Assembly (NCBI GenBank): GCA_965226855.1
Contig: CBDDEE010000026.1
Location: 62,001 to 126,000, forward strand
Direction: 5' to 3'
DNA length: 64,000 nucleotides
Origin: JAUXJB01 sp965226855
Lineage (GTDB): Bacteria > Myxococcota_A > UBA9160 > SZUA-336
The notes beneath the pieces were generated by a model, which was not told the origin of the DNA, did not search any database, and saw nothing but the letters and a program-made list of their open reading frames with translations. The position numbers were made by a program, and so were the translations under genes. Shown in pieces: positions 53,921 to 62,183 of the stretch (positions are counted from its first letter, which is position 1; the number at the start of each line of letters is the position of its first letter).

Positions 53921-55339
53921 TCAGCTCTGATTCAGCATTTTCAAGTACTGCTCGCGCACCTCGGCCATGTGCTGGGCGAGGTTCTCTGTGGTCCAGCCGT
54001 CGGTCGGGATCGGCGGCAGGACGACGGCCTCGACGATCGCGGGGCGCACTACAAAGGCGTGCTTCGGCATGGCGTCGAGGGCGTTCCGCAGGATGATCGG
54101 TACGACCGGAACTCCCGCCTGCATGGCCATACGAAAGGGCCCCTTCTTGAACGCCCCGAGGCGCGGAGTTGGACTGCGCGTTCCCTCTGGGGCGATCACG
54201 AGCGAACGGCCTGCGCGGATCTCGTCCACGACGGGACGCAGCGCTTCGATCGCGCTCTCGGGGTCGGAGCGGTCGATGAACACGGTCCCGGCCCACTCCG
54301 CAAGGCGCCCGAACAGTGGCACGCGCAGCTCTTTCTTGGCGACACTGATTATGTCGCGCCGCACCATCTTCGTGACCAGGACCCCGTCGATGTTGCTTTG
54401 GTGGTTGAAGATGAACACCACCGGGCGCTCGAGCCACAGGTTCTCCTCGCCCTCTACGCGAAGCTCCACCCCGGCAATCGCGGTGCAGAGGTCCGCGCTT
54501 GCGGACATCGAGGCGTTTATGAAGTGCCGCCAGTCGCGATTCAAGAGCGCCCCCGGCAGGGCGAGGAGCGGCGCGTACGACATCCCGGTGAGGGCGAGGA
54601 CCGTACGGATGACGTCGATTGGCCGCGTGCGGCCGCGGCTCTCGAAGCTGGCCATGGGCCAGGCCCTCCGCCGCGCCACTCGTGCGAGATTCGAATCGGG
54701 GTTCATCGGACGCGGCTTGCCGACTAGCTGCAGCAACGGCAGGTCTTGGTAGCTGTCAGTGTAGAAGTAGCTCTGGTCCAGGTCGATCCCGTACTCGAGC
54801 GAGAGCCGCTCCGCGGCCTCCGCCTTGCGCCGGCCGTCGCAGGCGAACGGAACCCGCCCCGTGAAGCGACCGTCCTCCACCTCGAGTTCGCTGCAGACGA
54901 CGAGCTCCACGCCGAGATCGCGCGCGAGCGGGTCGATCTGGTAGCGCGTGGCCGACGAGATGATCGCCACGGTGTGACCGAGCTCCAGATGCGTCTCCAC
55001 CAGCGCGCGGGACTCCGGATAGATCAAGGTGGCGAGCTCTTCCTCGAACAGACGCTCGCCGAGCTCCTCGAACTCCTGCTCCGAGATGCCTCGCATGAAG
55101 CCAGCCATGGTGGCCATCACCCCGGAGAAGCCGAGCGTCCCGCGCCGGAAGCCGGCCACACTTACAAGTGTCGCACGTATTTCGGCCAGCGAGATGCCCC
55201 GGTTGAGCAGGCGGTCCCGCCAGAAGGCGGCGATCGAGAAGCCCGCGATCAGCGTGCCGTCGAGATCGAAGAAGGCTCCGACCCGCGGTCCCGCGGGCCC
55301 TTCGCGAACCTCGGACGTGAGCCACTCGTGAAGGGCCAT
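53921..55339 (-). CDS. HAD-IB phosphatase fused to PlsC acyltransferase
   Basis: 472 aa. N-terminal HAD domain: FFDLDGTLIAG near residue 22, IISSATRYQIDPLA near 124, and YTDSYQDLPLL. C-terminal 1-acylglycerol-phosphate acyltransferase: FIFNHQSNIDG near residue 306 (NHxSxxD) and APEGTRSPTPRLGAFKKG near 383. Such fusions supply phosphatidic acid or diacylglycerol precursors in the membrane. It is about 3 kb from the lipase and WS/DGAT locus and may supply lipid intermediates to it. Confidence 0.87.
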   Translation of the reverse strand: MALHEWLTSEVREGPAGPRVGAFFDLDGTLIAGFSIAAFWRDRLLNRGISLAEIRATLVSVAGFRRGTLGFSGVMATMAGFMRGISEQEFEELGERLFEEELATLIYPESRALVETHLELGHTVAIISSATRYQIDPLARDLGVELVVCSELEVEDGRFTGRVPFACDGRRKAEAAERLSLEYGIDLDQSYFYTDSYQDLPLLQLVGKPRPMNPDSNLARVARRRAWPMASFESRGRTRPIDVIRTVLALTGMSYAPLLALPGALLNRDWRHFINASMSASADLCTAIAGVELRVEGEENLWLERPVVFIFNHQSNIDGVLVTKMVRRDIISVAKKELRVPLFGRLAEWAGTVFIDRSDPESAIEALRPVVDEIRAGRSLVIAPEGTRSPTPRLGAFKKGPFRMAMQAGVPVVPIILRNALDAMPKHAFVVRPAIVEAVVLPPIPTDGWTTENLAQHMAEVREQYLKMLNQS

Positions 55340-55457
55340 GCGCCCATTCTACGCTGGTCCGGTGGGACTCTGGACGCGGGCGGCCATGGAGGACACCACG
55401 ACGATGCCATGGGCTCCCCTTGTTTACTTCGAGGCCCAGCAGACGCAGAATCGGGTC

Positions 55458-56597
55458 ATGACAAGTCAAACGAAGTGTCTGGTTTACGCCTCCTCGATCG
55501 GAGAGAACGCGCTCCTTGCGTACGAGCTCGACCGCAAGACCTGCGCGCTGACGCCGATCGGGAGCCCGATCGAGCTCGGCGTGCCTTGGGCACTCACGCT
55601 GAGCCCGAACGGGCGGTTCCTGTACGCCGCCGCCCACGGGGAACACGTGGTTGCGTCACTCGAGATCGACCCCGTCTCCGGAGCCGCGACGCTGCTCGAC
55701 GTCATGCCGCTCGATACGAGGAAGGTCTTGCAGGTCCCTACCTATCTGACGGTCGACCCGACGGGTCGGCACCTGCTCGTCTGCGACTATTACAGAGACA
55801 AGCTGGCATCGTTTGCGTTGGCCGAGGACGGGCGCATTCGGAGCGAGAGCGCGGCCACCGTGAGTGTCGGGCCCGGCGTGGGCCGCTCGCCGGAGCTACC
55901 CAGCCATCCGCACTCGATCCAGCTGGACCCGAGCGGGAGGTTCGTGGTGGTGCCCTTTACGGGAGCCGACAGCATCCACTTCTTTCGCTGGGATGCGACC
56001 ACGGGCCGCATGTCTGACAAAGCCGTGGGGAGCGTTGCAACGGTCGGCGGGACCGGTCCTCGACACTTCGCGTTCCACCCGACGCGGCCACTCGTGTACT
56101 TCGCGAACGAGCGCGGGGAGCGTCACAGCAGCGTCACGCTGTTCGAGCGGGCGAATGGCGAGCCGAAGCTGCGCGAGCTCGACACCTGGCCGACGATCCC
56201 GACTTCCCACACGAGCCCGAACGCCATCGCGGACATCCACATGACCCCGGACGCGCGCTTTCTCTACGTCTCCAACCGTGGCCACGACAGCCTTGCGGGC
56301 TACGCGATCTCAACCGACGACGGCAGCCTGGAGCCGCTCGGTCAGTTTCCCACGGGAGCCGCGCCCACCACGTTCGCGATCGAGAACGCTGGCGAGCTGC
56401 TGCTCTCCGCCAGCACCCGAGACGGCTCGCTCTCGGTCCATCGTATCGACCAGGGCAGCGGAGCGCTCTCCACACCCGCGGTGACGGCGTGCACGTGGTT
56501 CGGCGACGAGTCCGGCAGGATGGAGCCTGTGGAGTCCGCCGCGACCGAGCAGGGAACGGGCGTTCCTTGGGTGGTCACCCTGACCCTGCCGGCCTAG
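55458..56597 (+). CDS. Lactonase family beta-propeller protein
   Basis: 379 aa from ATG 55458. Seven-bladed repeats are visible: NGRFLYAAAH, TGRHLLVCDYY, SGRFVVVPF, RPLVYFANE and DARFLYVSNRGHDSLAGY. The last two match the 6-phosphogluconolactonase (Pgl) family pattern. It may hydrolyse a sugar lactone; the YVSNRGH motif is the most typical feature. Its 3' end overlaps that of the convergent DUF2867 gene by 23 bp. Confidence 0.8.
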   Translation: MTSQTKCLVYASSIGENALLAYELDRKTCALTPIGSPIELGVPWALTLSPNGRFLYAAAHGEHVVASLEIDPVSGAATLLDVMPLDTRKVLQVPTYLTVDPTGRHLLVCDYYRDKLASFALAEDGRIRSESAATVSVGPGVGRSPELPSHPHSIQLDPSGRFVVVPFTGADSIHFFRWDATTGRMSDKAVGSVATVGGTGPRHFAFHPTRPLVYFANERGERHSSVTLFERANGEPKLRELDTWPTIPTSHTSPNAIADIHMTPDARFLYVSNRGHDSLAGYAISTDDGSLEPLGQFPTGAAPTTFAIENAGELLLSASTRDGSLSVHRIDQGSGALSTPAVTACTWFGDESGRMEPVESAATEQGTGVPWVVTLTLPA

Positions 56598-57168
56598 CCT
56601 CGTTCCACTCCCGCTGCATTCTTCGAATGAGAGCGGGATAGACGACGAGGCGACGGAAGGGCTCGATGAGCGCCATGTACCACCCGGTCCAGCGGCTCAC
56701 AGGCCTAACGTAGATCGCCAGCCAGACGCGGTAGCCCTCTCCGCAGCGCTCGAGCGAAGTTGACAGGAAGGCGTGCACGGTCGCGTTGCGAACCTCGAGG
56801 AGAGCTTCAACCGGGAGCTCGAACACCACGCGAAACGGGCCGGGACCGGCTGAGCCTGGCGTCGTCAGAGAGCGCACTCGGTCCGCTTCTCGGAGTCGGC
56901 GCACGTAGGAGTGCTGATCTGTCCCGGAGCTCTCCTGGTCCCAGCTGAGCCGCCGCCCCAACCAGGCGCGAAGGCGAAAGAGCTGCCCAGCCGCCCATCC
57001 CACACCAGAACTGCCCGGATCCGGCACAAAGCCCGGAACATCGCGGAGCGTGGCGTCCGGAGCGCCACCAGGTAGATCGACCGTCCAGACGTCGTGCAAA
57101 GGGACGTCAGAGAGCAGCTCGTGAACCAGGAGATCCCGTCTAGCGAAACTCTCTTCACTCGCCTTCAT
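56575..57168 (-). CDS. DUF2867-type protein
   Basis: 197 aa. The segments FRVVFELPVEALLEVRNATVHAFLS and YRVWLAIYVRPVSRWTGWYMALIEPFRRLVVYP are typical of DUF2867. Function unknown. It is divergent from the lipase gene, with 90 bp between starts, so the promoter and operator at 57181-57232 lie directly upstream of it too. Confidence 0.65.
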   Translation of the reverse strand: MKASEESFARRDLLVHELLSDVPLHDVWTVDLPGGAPDATLRDVPGFVPDPGSSGVGWAAGQLFRLRAWLGRRLSWDQESSGTDQHSYVRRLREADRVRSLTTPGSAGPGPFRVVFELPVEALLEVRNATVHAFLSTSLERCGEGYRVWLAIYVRPVSRWTGWYMALIEPFRRLVVYPALIRRMQREWNEARPAGSG

Positions 57169-57180
57169 AGGGTCCTGGTC

Positions 57181-57208
57181 TTGTATTCAGGGGAACCGAT
57201 CCTATGCT
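57181..57208 (+). promoter_or_regulatory. Putative promoter of the lipase gene
   Basis: TTGTAT (57181-57186) and TATGCT (57203-57208), spacer 16 bp. The predicted start of transcription falls within the operator at 57213-57232. Confidence 0.5.
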
Positions 57209-57212
57209 ACCC

Positions 57213-57232
57213 CTGCTTGGCATGCCAAGCAG
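57213..57232. promoter_or_regulatory. Lipid-locus operator, site A
   Basis: A perfect 20-bp palindrome, CTGCTTGGCATGCCAAGCAG, just downstream of the -10, followed by a run of ten C and the lipase ATG at 57259. It matches sites B (59523-59540) and C (59925-59942) in half-sites and spacing. Position suits a repressor that blocks initiation. Confidence 0.75.
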
Positions 57233-57258
57233 CCCCCCCCCCGAGATGGGAGTTCTCG

Positions 57259-58020
57259 ATGCCCGAAGCCGATGCTCGACCCACCAGTCCGAACCCGCTC
57301 TGGCTGCTGCTAGAAGGCCCGCGCATGCTGCTCGAGTCCGCCAGCCTGGCACCCTCCGTCCCGGTGCTCTGGCAGGCTCCGCGCGGAGACGGCCACCCCG
57401 TAATGGTGCTGCCCGGCTTCTGGGCGGGCGACGAGTCCACCCGGGTGCTGCGCGAGTACCTGCGCCGGCTCGGCTACGGAGCGCACCGCTGGCTGCTGGG
57501 CCGCAACACCGGGCTTCCTGAGGCCGCGGCGAGACAGCTCATGGATCGCGTGACCGATCTGCATCAACGCTACGGACAACCCGTAAGCCTGGTGGGCTGG
57601 AGCCTCGGCGGCATCTATGCCCGCGAGCTTGCCCGCCAGGTCCCGCACGCCGTGCGCCAGGTGATCACGCTGGCCGCCCCCATCGGCGGCGAGCGCCGCG
57701 GCCACCGAATTGGCTGGCTACACCGCGCGGTGACCGGTGAGGACATCCCCCCGGAGCTCCGCAGGCGTGTGAATCGCAACGCGGGGCCGCTGCCGGTGCC
57801 ATCCACCGCGATCTTCAGCCGCAGCGATGGCGTCGTCGGCTGGCAAGCCTGCATCCAGGAGGACGAGGAGCACACCGAGAACATCGAGGTCATGGGGAGT
57901 CACTGCGGCCTAGGCTTCAACCCCGTTGTCCTGTACGCGGTGGCCGACAGACTGGCCCAGCCAAAGGAGGGCCGGGAGAGCTTCGACAAGAGCGGCTTTC
58001 GCAGTCTCTTCTACCGCTAG
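57259..58020 (+). CDS. Alpha/beta hydrolase (lipase/esterase)
   Basis: 253 aa from ATG 57259. VMVLPGFWAGDES, then the nucleophile elbow LVGWSLGGIYAREL (GWSLG) near residue 115, and His in MGSHCGLGFNP near 216. It probably hydrolyses acyl esters or glycerides. Palindrome A lies in its promoter. It is convergent with WS/DGAT, 25 bp apart, so it would be the turnover arm of the lipid locus. Confidence 0.78.
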   Translation: MPEADARPTSPNPLWLLLEGPRMLLESASLAPSVPVLWQAPRGDGHPVMVLPGFWAGDESTRVLREYLRRLGYGAHRWLLGRNTGLPEAAARQLMDRVTDLHQRYGQPVSLVGWSLGGIYARELARQVPHAVRQVITLAAPIGGERRGHRIGWLHRAVTGEDIPPELRRRVNRNAGPLPVPSTAIFSRSDGVVGWQACIQEDEEHTENIEVMGSHCGLGFNPVVLYAVADRLAQPKEGRESFDKSGFRSLFYR

Positions 58021-58045
58021 GGAGAGGGCCGCGAGCTCGAGCTGA

Positions 58046-59470
58046 TCAGCGGACCGGCGGGCTCACGTCTGCCTCGCCCCGGAGCTCGTCGAAGGAGTCG
58101 CGCGTCATCTGGACGAACCTGTCCAGGTCGGGCACCAGGTCGTAGTCGGCGTTGAAGCCCCAGCACAGGCGCCCGTCGTAGCTGGTCAGTGCTATGCCCA
58201 GCCCTAGCCGGGCGATCAGCGGCACGTGCGGGTAGATCTCGAGCAGCGTCGCTCCGAGCGTGTAGATCGGGACCTGCGGCCCCGGGACGTTCGTGACAAC
58301 CAGGTTGAACGGGAGCATGCGCGTGAGGTTGCGCGCGCCAAGGCTGAGCAGCGTCGATGGCGTCCACTCCGCGGCCTGCGTCAGCGTCTCGGCGCCGACG
58401 GCGCGGCGCGATTCCTTGAGCTGCCGGGTCTTGTCGCTGATCCGCTTCAGACGTCGGCGTGGGTCGCGCTCGCCGATTGGAAGATCGAGGAACCACGCCG
58501 ACACGCGGTTGCCAAGCTGCCCACGCTCCTCGTCGCGGCGCACGCTGACCGGCGTCATCACGCGGAACGAGATCGCGTCCGGGTCCACGCGCCGATAGGT
58601 CAGGAAGCGGCGCACGGCTCCCGCCACGACGGCCAGTACGACGTCGTTCAGTGAGCCGCCCAGGGACTTCCGCACGGCCTTCACGTCTGCCAGGCGCATC
58701 ACGCACCAGTCGAAGCGTCGGTGCGGCCCGATTTCCCGGTTTAGTGGCGTCTCGGACGGACGGCGGAGCGATGTTCCGAGCGTTTCGAGCGTCGCTCGCG
58801 CGCGCACCCGAAGCTCGCGGAGCGCGTCGTCGGCCTCGCGCGTGAGCTCGCGGAAGTCGCGCAGCGCGGCGAACGGGAGGCGCATGCGACGACGCACCTC
58901 CTCGCGCAGCAGCGTGGATCGCGATGGCATGGGATGCGGAAGGAACGGCGGCGCCTCGGGGATGTTCGTGTCGGGCGTCTGCGTCATCAGCACGTTCATC
59001 ATGTCGACACCCGAAACGCCGTCGATCATGCAGTGGTGCACTTTGGAGATGATCGCGAAGCGATCACCGTCGAGGCCCTCGACGACCCACATCTCCCAGA
59101 GCGGGCGCGAGCGGTCGAGGTGCTGCTCCATGATGCGCGCGGAGAGGCGCTTGAGCTGCTCCTCGCTGCCGGGGCGCGGGAGGCTTGTGTGCCGGATGTG
59201 GTAGTCGATGTTGAAGCAGTCGTCGTCGACCCAGACCGGGTGGTTCTCGAGCGGGATGTAGCGCAGCTTCTGGCGGTAGCGCGGGATCTTGTGAAGCAGG
59301 GCCGCCGTCAGGCGCTTGAAGGCTTCTACGTCGATCCCACCATCCGCCTTGCGCAGCGGCCCGGCCTCCAGAACCTGAGTAGATGCGACGTGCATGTAGG
59401 CGTGCGGCTGCTCGAGCACGAGAAAGGAGTTGTCGAGCGCCGACAGACGGTCGTAGGCGTAGCGGGCCAC
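58046..59470 (-). CDS. Wax ester synthase / diacylglycerol acyltransferase (WS/DGAT)
   Basis: 474 aa with a GTG start at 59470 behind AAGGA. It opens RLSALDNSFLVLE, carries the catalytic HHxxxDG as KVHHCMIDGVSG near residue 143, and ends with NLVVTNVPGPQVPIY-type and YDGRLCWGFNAD motifs near the C-terminus, all of the WS/DGAT (Tgs) family. It makes triacylglycerol or wax esters from acyl-CoA at the membrane or on lipid bodies. Site B lies 53 bp upstream, in the space shared with the divergent XRE gene. Confidence 0.9.
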   Translation of the reverse strand: MARYAYDRLSALDNSFLVLEQPHAYMHVASTQVLEAGPLRKADGGIDVEAFKRLTAALLHKIPRYRQKLRYIPLENHPVWVDDDCFNIDYHIRHTSLPRPGSEEQLKRLSARIMEQHLDRSRPLWEMWVVEGLDGDRFAIISKVHHCMIDGVSGVDMMNVLMTQTPDTNIPEAPPFLPHPMPSRSTLLREEVRRRMRLPFAALRDFRELTREADDALRELRVRARATLETLGTSLRRPSETPLNREIGPHRRFDWCVMRLADVKAVRKSLGGSLNDVVLAVVAGAVRRFLTYRRVDPDAISFRVMTPVSVRRDEERGQLGNRVSAWFLDLPIGERDPRRRLKRISDKTRQLKESRRAVGAETLTQAAEWTPSTLLSLGARNLTRMLPFNLVVTNVPGPQVPIYTLGATLLEIYPHVPLIARLGLGIALTSYDGRLCWGFNADYDLVPDLDRFVQMTRDSFDELRGEADVSPPVR

Positions 59471-59522
59471 GAGATGATCCTTTGCTGTTCCTGGATTGTG
59501 TACCGGGAGGGATCGTTCAGGG

Positions 59523-59540
59523 TGCTTGATTGGCCAAGCG
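59523..59540. promoter_or_regulatory. Lipid-locus operator, site B
   Basis: TGCTTGATTGGCCAAGCG, 18 bp, same half-sites and spacing as site A with changes inside. It lies between the divergent WS/DGAT and XRE genes and covers the -35 region of the XRE promoter; the -10 would be TACACT 59546-59551, 7 bp from the ATG. Autoregulation and co-control of WS/DGAT are inferred. Confidence 0.65.
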
Positions 59541-59558
59541 GCTGCTACACTAGCCTGC

Positions 59559-59909
59559 ATGGACACGAAACAGGGCGGCGCGCTCGGAGACTTCATCCGG
59601 AACCAGCGGGAGATCACGCGGCTCTCCCTGCGCCAGCTCGCAAACCTGGCCCGGATCTCCAATCCCTACCTGAGCCAGATCGAGCGAGGAATTTATCGCC
59701 CGTCAGCCGACATCCTCAAATCAATTGCCAAAGCCCTCGGAATCTCTCCGGAATCCCTGTTCACGCGGGCCGGGCTCCTGGACGAGGACGACAATACGGC
59801 TCACTCCGTGGGGGTCGAGGAGGCGATCCGGCTGGATTCGGAGCTCTCGAACGAGCAGAAAGAGGCCCTGATCGGGGTCTACCGGGGCTTCGTCGTCAGC
59901 AAAGGTTGA
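59559..59909 (+). CDS. XRE family regulator of the lipid locus
   Basis: 116 aa. The HTH is LGDFIRNQREITRLSLRQLA…ISNPYLSQIERGIYRPSADIL (residues 9-54), followed by a short helical tail (EEAIRLDSELSNEQKEALIGVYRGFV). Regulators of this size precede the phasin/HbhA-like gene also in mycobacteria (Rv0474-Rv0475 arrangement, from memory). The ATG lies 18 bp after operator B and its stop is 15 bp before site C, so it is the likely DNA-binding protein of this locus. Confidence 0.85.
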   Translation: MDTKQGGALGDFIRNQREITRLSLRQLANLARISNPYLSQIERGIYRPSADILKSIAKALGISPESLFTRAGLLDEDDNTAHSVGVEEAIRLDSELSNEQKEALIGVYRGFVVSKG

Positions 59910-59958
59910 TTCCTCAAGCAGATTGCTTAGTATTCCAAGCAATCAACCACCCAAGCAA
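59907..59958 (+). promoter_or_regulatory. Lipid-locus operator, site C, with promoter
   Basis: Contains TGCTTAGTATTCCAAGCA (59925-59942) and two further CAAGCA half-sites at 59916-59921 and 59953-59958. A promoter TTGATT (59907-59912), 16-bp spacer, TAGTAT (59929-59934) is overlapped by the palindrome. The downstream phasin ATG is at 59976. Confidence 0.7.
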
Positions 59959-59975
59959 GACAGAGGATCAACTCC

Positions 59976-60332
59976 ATGCCGCAGTACAACGAACTCACCG
60001 AGGATCTGGGGAGCCGGCTGACCGACCTGATCGGGCGCGTCCAGACCTTCCAGACGGACGCGATCAGCGCGGTCCGCGAGCGCGTCGGGTCCTTCCTCCC
60101 CGAGCTCCCGACACCGGCTCTGCTCGAGAATCTCCCCAAGCCGGAGCAGATGGCCCGCGCGAACTTCGCCTTGGTCGAGCAGCTGCTCCGCGCCCAGAAG
60201 CGCTATGCGCTCGGCATCCTGGACGCCCTACAGCCGTCAGAGAAGGCTGCCGAGCCCGACGAGACCGTGCAGGCCGAGATGGACGCCGTGGACGCGCAGC
60301 CCGAGCCGTCGAGAGACCACTCGGCAGTGTAG
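59976..60332 (+). CDS. Phasin / HbhA-like lipid-body protein
   Basis: 118 aa behind GAGGA. Mostly amphipathic helix (LTEDLGSRLTDLIGRVQTFQ, FALVEQLLRAQKRYALGILD), with a Pro-rich break (ELPTPALLENLPKPEQM) and an acidic tail. Composition and place match phasin- or HbhA-like proteins that coat polyester or neutral lipid inclusions. It is followed after 2 bp by the acyl-CoA ligase. The lipid-body role is inferred from the WS/DGAT and ligase neighbours. Confidence 0.7.
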   Translation: MPQYNELTEDLGSRLTDLIGRVQTFQTDAISAVRERVGSFLPELPTPALLENLPKPEQMARANFALVEQLLRAQKRYALGILDALQPSEKAAEPDETVQAEMDAVDAQPEPSRDHSAV

Positions 60333-60334
60333 GC

Positions 60335-62137
60335 ATGGCCGAGCGGCCCTCCGGTCGGCTGCTCGACCGGGTCCAGAGCGACCTCCGCTACGCACGGATG
60401 ATCGGCGGCGTGCTGCGCCGGTTCGTAGGGGCCGCGCCCTGGCGCGGGACCACCCTAGCCGACGTGATCGAGCACCAGGTAGACCGCACCCCTCTGGCAG
60501 AGGCCCTCCGTTTCGACGGTGGAGCCACCACCTACCGAGAGCTCGACGAGCGCGCCAACCAGTACGCGCACTGGGCGCGCTCGTCTGGAGTCCTCGCGGG
60601 CGACGTGGTCGGGCTACTCCTGCCCAACGAGCCAGGCTTCGTCTTCGCGCTGCTCGGGCTCACGAAGATCGGCGCGGTCGGCGCGCTGCTGAACACGAAC
60701 CTCCGGGGGCATGCGCTTGCGCACTGCATCAATCTGGTGCAACCGGGGCACATGATCGTGAGCCCCGAGCTCGCGGAGGCGTACGCGTCGGCACGCGGAG
60801 AGCTCGACCGGACGCCGACACCGTGGTCTGTCGGAGGCGAAGCGGCAGACGGGGAAGACCTAGAGGCCGCCGTCTCGAGCAGCCCGACGGATCGTCCCGA
60901 CCGAAGCATACGCGCCGGCACTCGAGCCCAGGACAGGCTCTGCTACATCTACACGAGCGGAACGACCGGCCTGCCAAAGGCCGCAAACATCACCCACTTC
61001 CGCTACCTGGGCGCGGCGGTCAGCGCCGCCGGCATGGCGCGGATCAGCGCCGACGATCGCAGCTACGTCGCCCTCCCCCTCTACCACGCCGCCGGTGTGT
61101 GCTCCGCGCTCGGCGGGGCGCTCACGAGCGGCGCCACGGCGGTGCTCGCGCGCAGGTTCTCTGCCAGCCGCTTCTGGGTCGACTGCGTCGAGCATCGAGC
61201 CACGCTCTTCCAGTACATCGGAGAGCTTTGTCGCTTCCTGCTGAACCAGCCCGAGCGACCCGAGGAACGCGAGCACGCAATCCGCATCTGTGTCGGCAAC
61301 GGGCTGCGCACGGAGGTGTGGGAGCCCTTTCAGGAGCGCTTCCGCATTCCAGAGATCGTGGAGTTCTACGGCGCGACCGAGGGTAACGTGGCCGTGGTCA
61401 ATCTCGACAACAAGATCGGCTCGATCGGCCGCGTCCCACCGCGCTTGCGCTCCGCGGTGGGCATCCGCCTGCTGAAGTACGACGTGGAGCGCGACGAGCT
61501 GGTTCGGGACGCCGCGGGACGCTATGTGGAAAGCGATCCCGGCGAGGCCGGTGAGGCGATCGGCAAGATCTCCGCGCTCGTGGGCTTCGATGGCTACTCG
61601 GACGACGAGGCGACCGAGAAGAAGGTGCTGCGCGACGTCTTCCGCCGTGGGGACGCGTACTTTCGCACCGGCGACCTGCTGCGAGTAGACGAGCAGGGCT
61701 ACTTCTACTTCGTGGATCGGATCGGGGATACGTTCCGTTGGAGGGGTGAGAACGTCTCGACGCAGGAGGTGGCGGAGGTCCTAGCGGGCTTCCCCGCCGT
61801 GCGAGACGTCGCCGTTTACGGCGTCAACTTTCCGGGGAACGAAGGACGCGCGGGAATGGCGGCGCTGGTCATAGCTGGAGAGCTCGACCGGAAGGCCTTC
61901 GCCGAGCACGTGAAGAAGAGCCTGGCCGCCTACGCGCGGCCGGTGTTCCTGCGGCTCCTGCCACAGATCGTCACCACGGGAACCTTCAAGCACCGGAAGG
62001 TCGAGCTCGTCGGGCAGGGCTTCGATCCGAGCCGGATCGCCGATCCCCTGCTCTTCCTCGACCCGCAATCTGGAAGCTACGAGCCGCTCGACTCCGAACG
62101 CTTCGAGGAGCTCGTCGGGGCCCACGTTCGAGTCTGA
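60335..62137 (+). CDS. Fatty acyl-CoA ligase (FadD6/FATP-like)
   Basis: 600 aa from ATG 60335. AMP-binding motif YIYTSGTTGLPKAA near residue 206, EFYGATEGN near 344, and the adenylation hinge YFRTGDLLRVD…FVDRIGDTFRWRGENVST near 444-473. This pattern is that of the very-long-chain/FATP group, not the classical E. coli FadD. It activates fatty acids with ATP and CoA and would feed WS/DGAT. It lies 2 bp after the phasin gene, so it is co-transcribed from promoter C. Confidence 0.88.
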   Translation: MAERPSGRLLDRVQSDLRYARMIGGVLRRFVGAAPWRGTTLADVIEHQVDRTPLAEALRFDGGATTYRELDERANQYAHWARSSGVLAGDVVGLLLPNEPGFVFALLGLTKIGAVGALLNTNLRGHALAHCINLVQPGHMIVSPELAEAYASARGELDRTPTPWSVGGEAADGEDLEAAVSSSPTDRPDRSIRAGTRAQDRLCYIYTSGTTGLPKAANITHFRYLGAAVSAAGMARISADDRSYVALPLYHAAGVCSALGGALTSGATAVLARRFSASRFWVDCVEHRATLFQYIGELCRFLLNQPERPEEREHAIRICVGNGLRTEVWEPFQERFRIPEIVEFYGATEGNVAVVNLDNKIGSIGRVPPRLRSAVGIRLLKYDVERDELVRDAAGRYVESDPGEAGEAIGKISALVGFDGYSDDEATEKKVLRDVFRRGDAYFRTGDLLRVDEQGYFYFVDRIGDTFRWRGENVSTQEVAEVLAGFPAVRDVAVYGVNFPGNEGRAGMAALVIAGELDRKAFAEHVKKSLAAYARPVFLRLLPQIVTTGTFKHRKVELVGQGFDPSRIADPLLFLDPQSGSYEPLDSERFEELVGAHVRV

Positions 62138-62183
62138 GCCGTCGCACCGCACTCCCGCGTATAATCACTGTGAGGAGGACGCG

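Noticed and set aside
57233..57242. Run of ten C between operator A and the lipase start as a phase-variation tract
   Set aside because: It is outside the coding region and may be a sequencing-sensitive homopolymer; no support for switching.
58934..60334. Extension of the acyl-CoA ligase frame 467 codons upstream to 58934
   Set aside because: It runs antisense to WS/DGAT and out of frame through the XRE and phasin genes; the real ligase start is ATG 60335.
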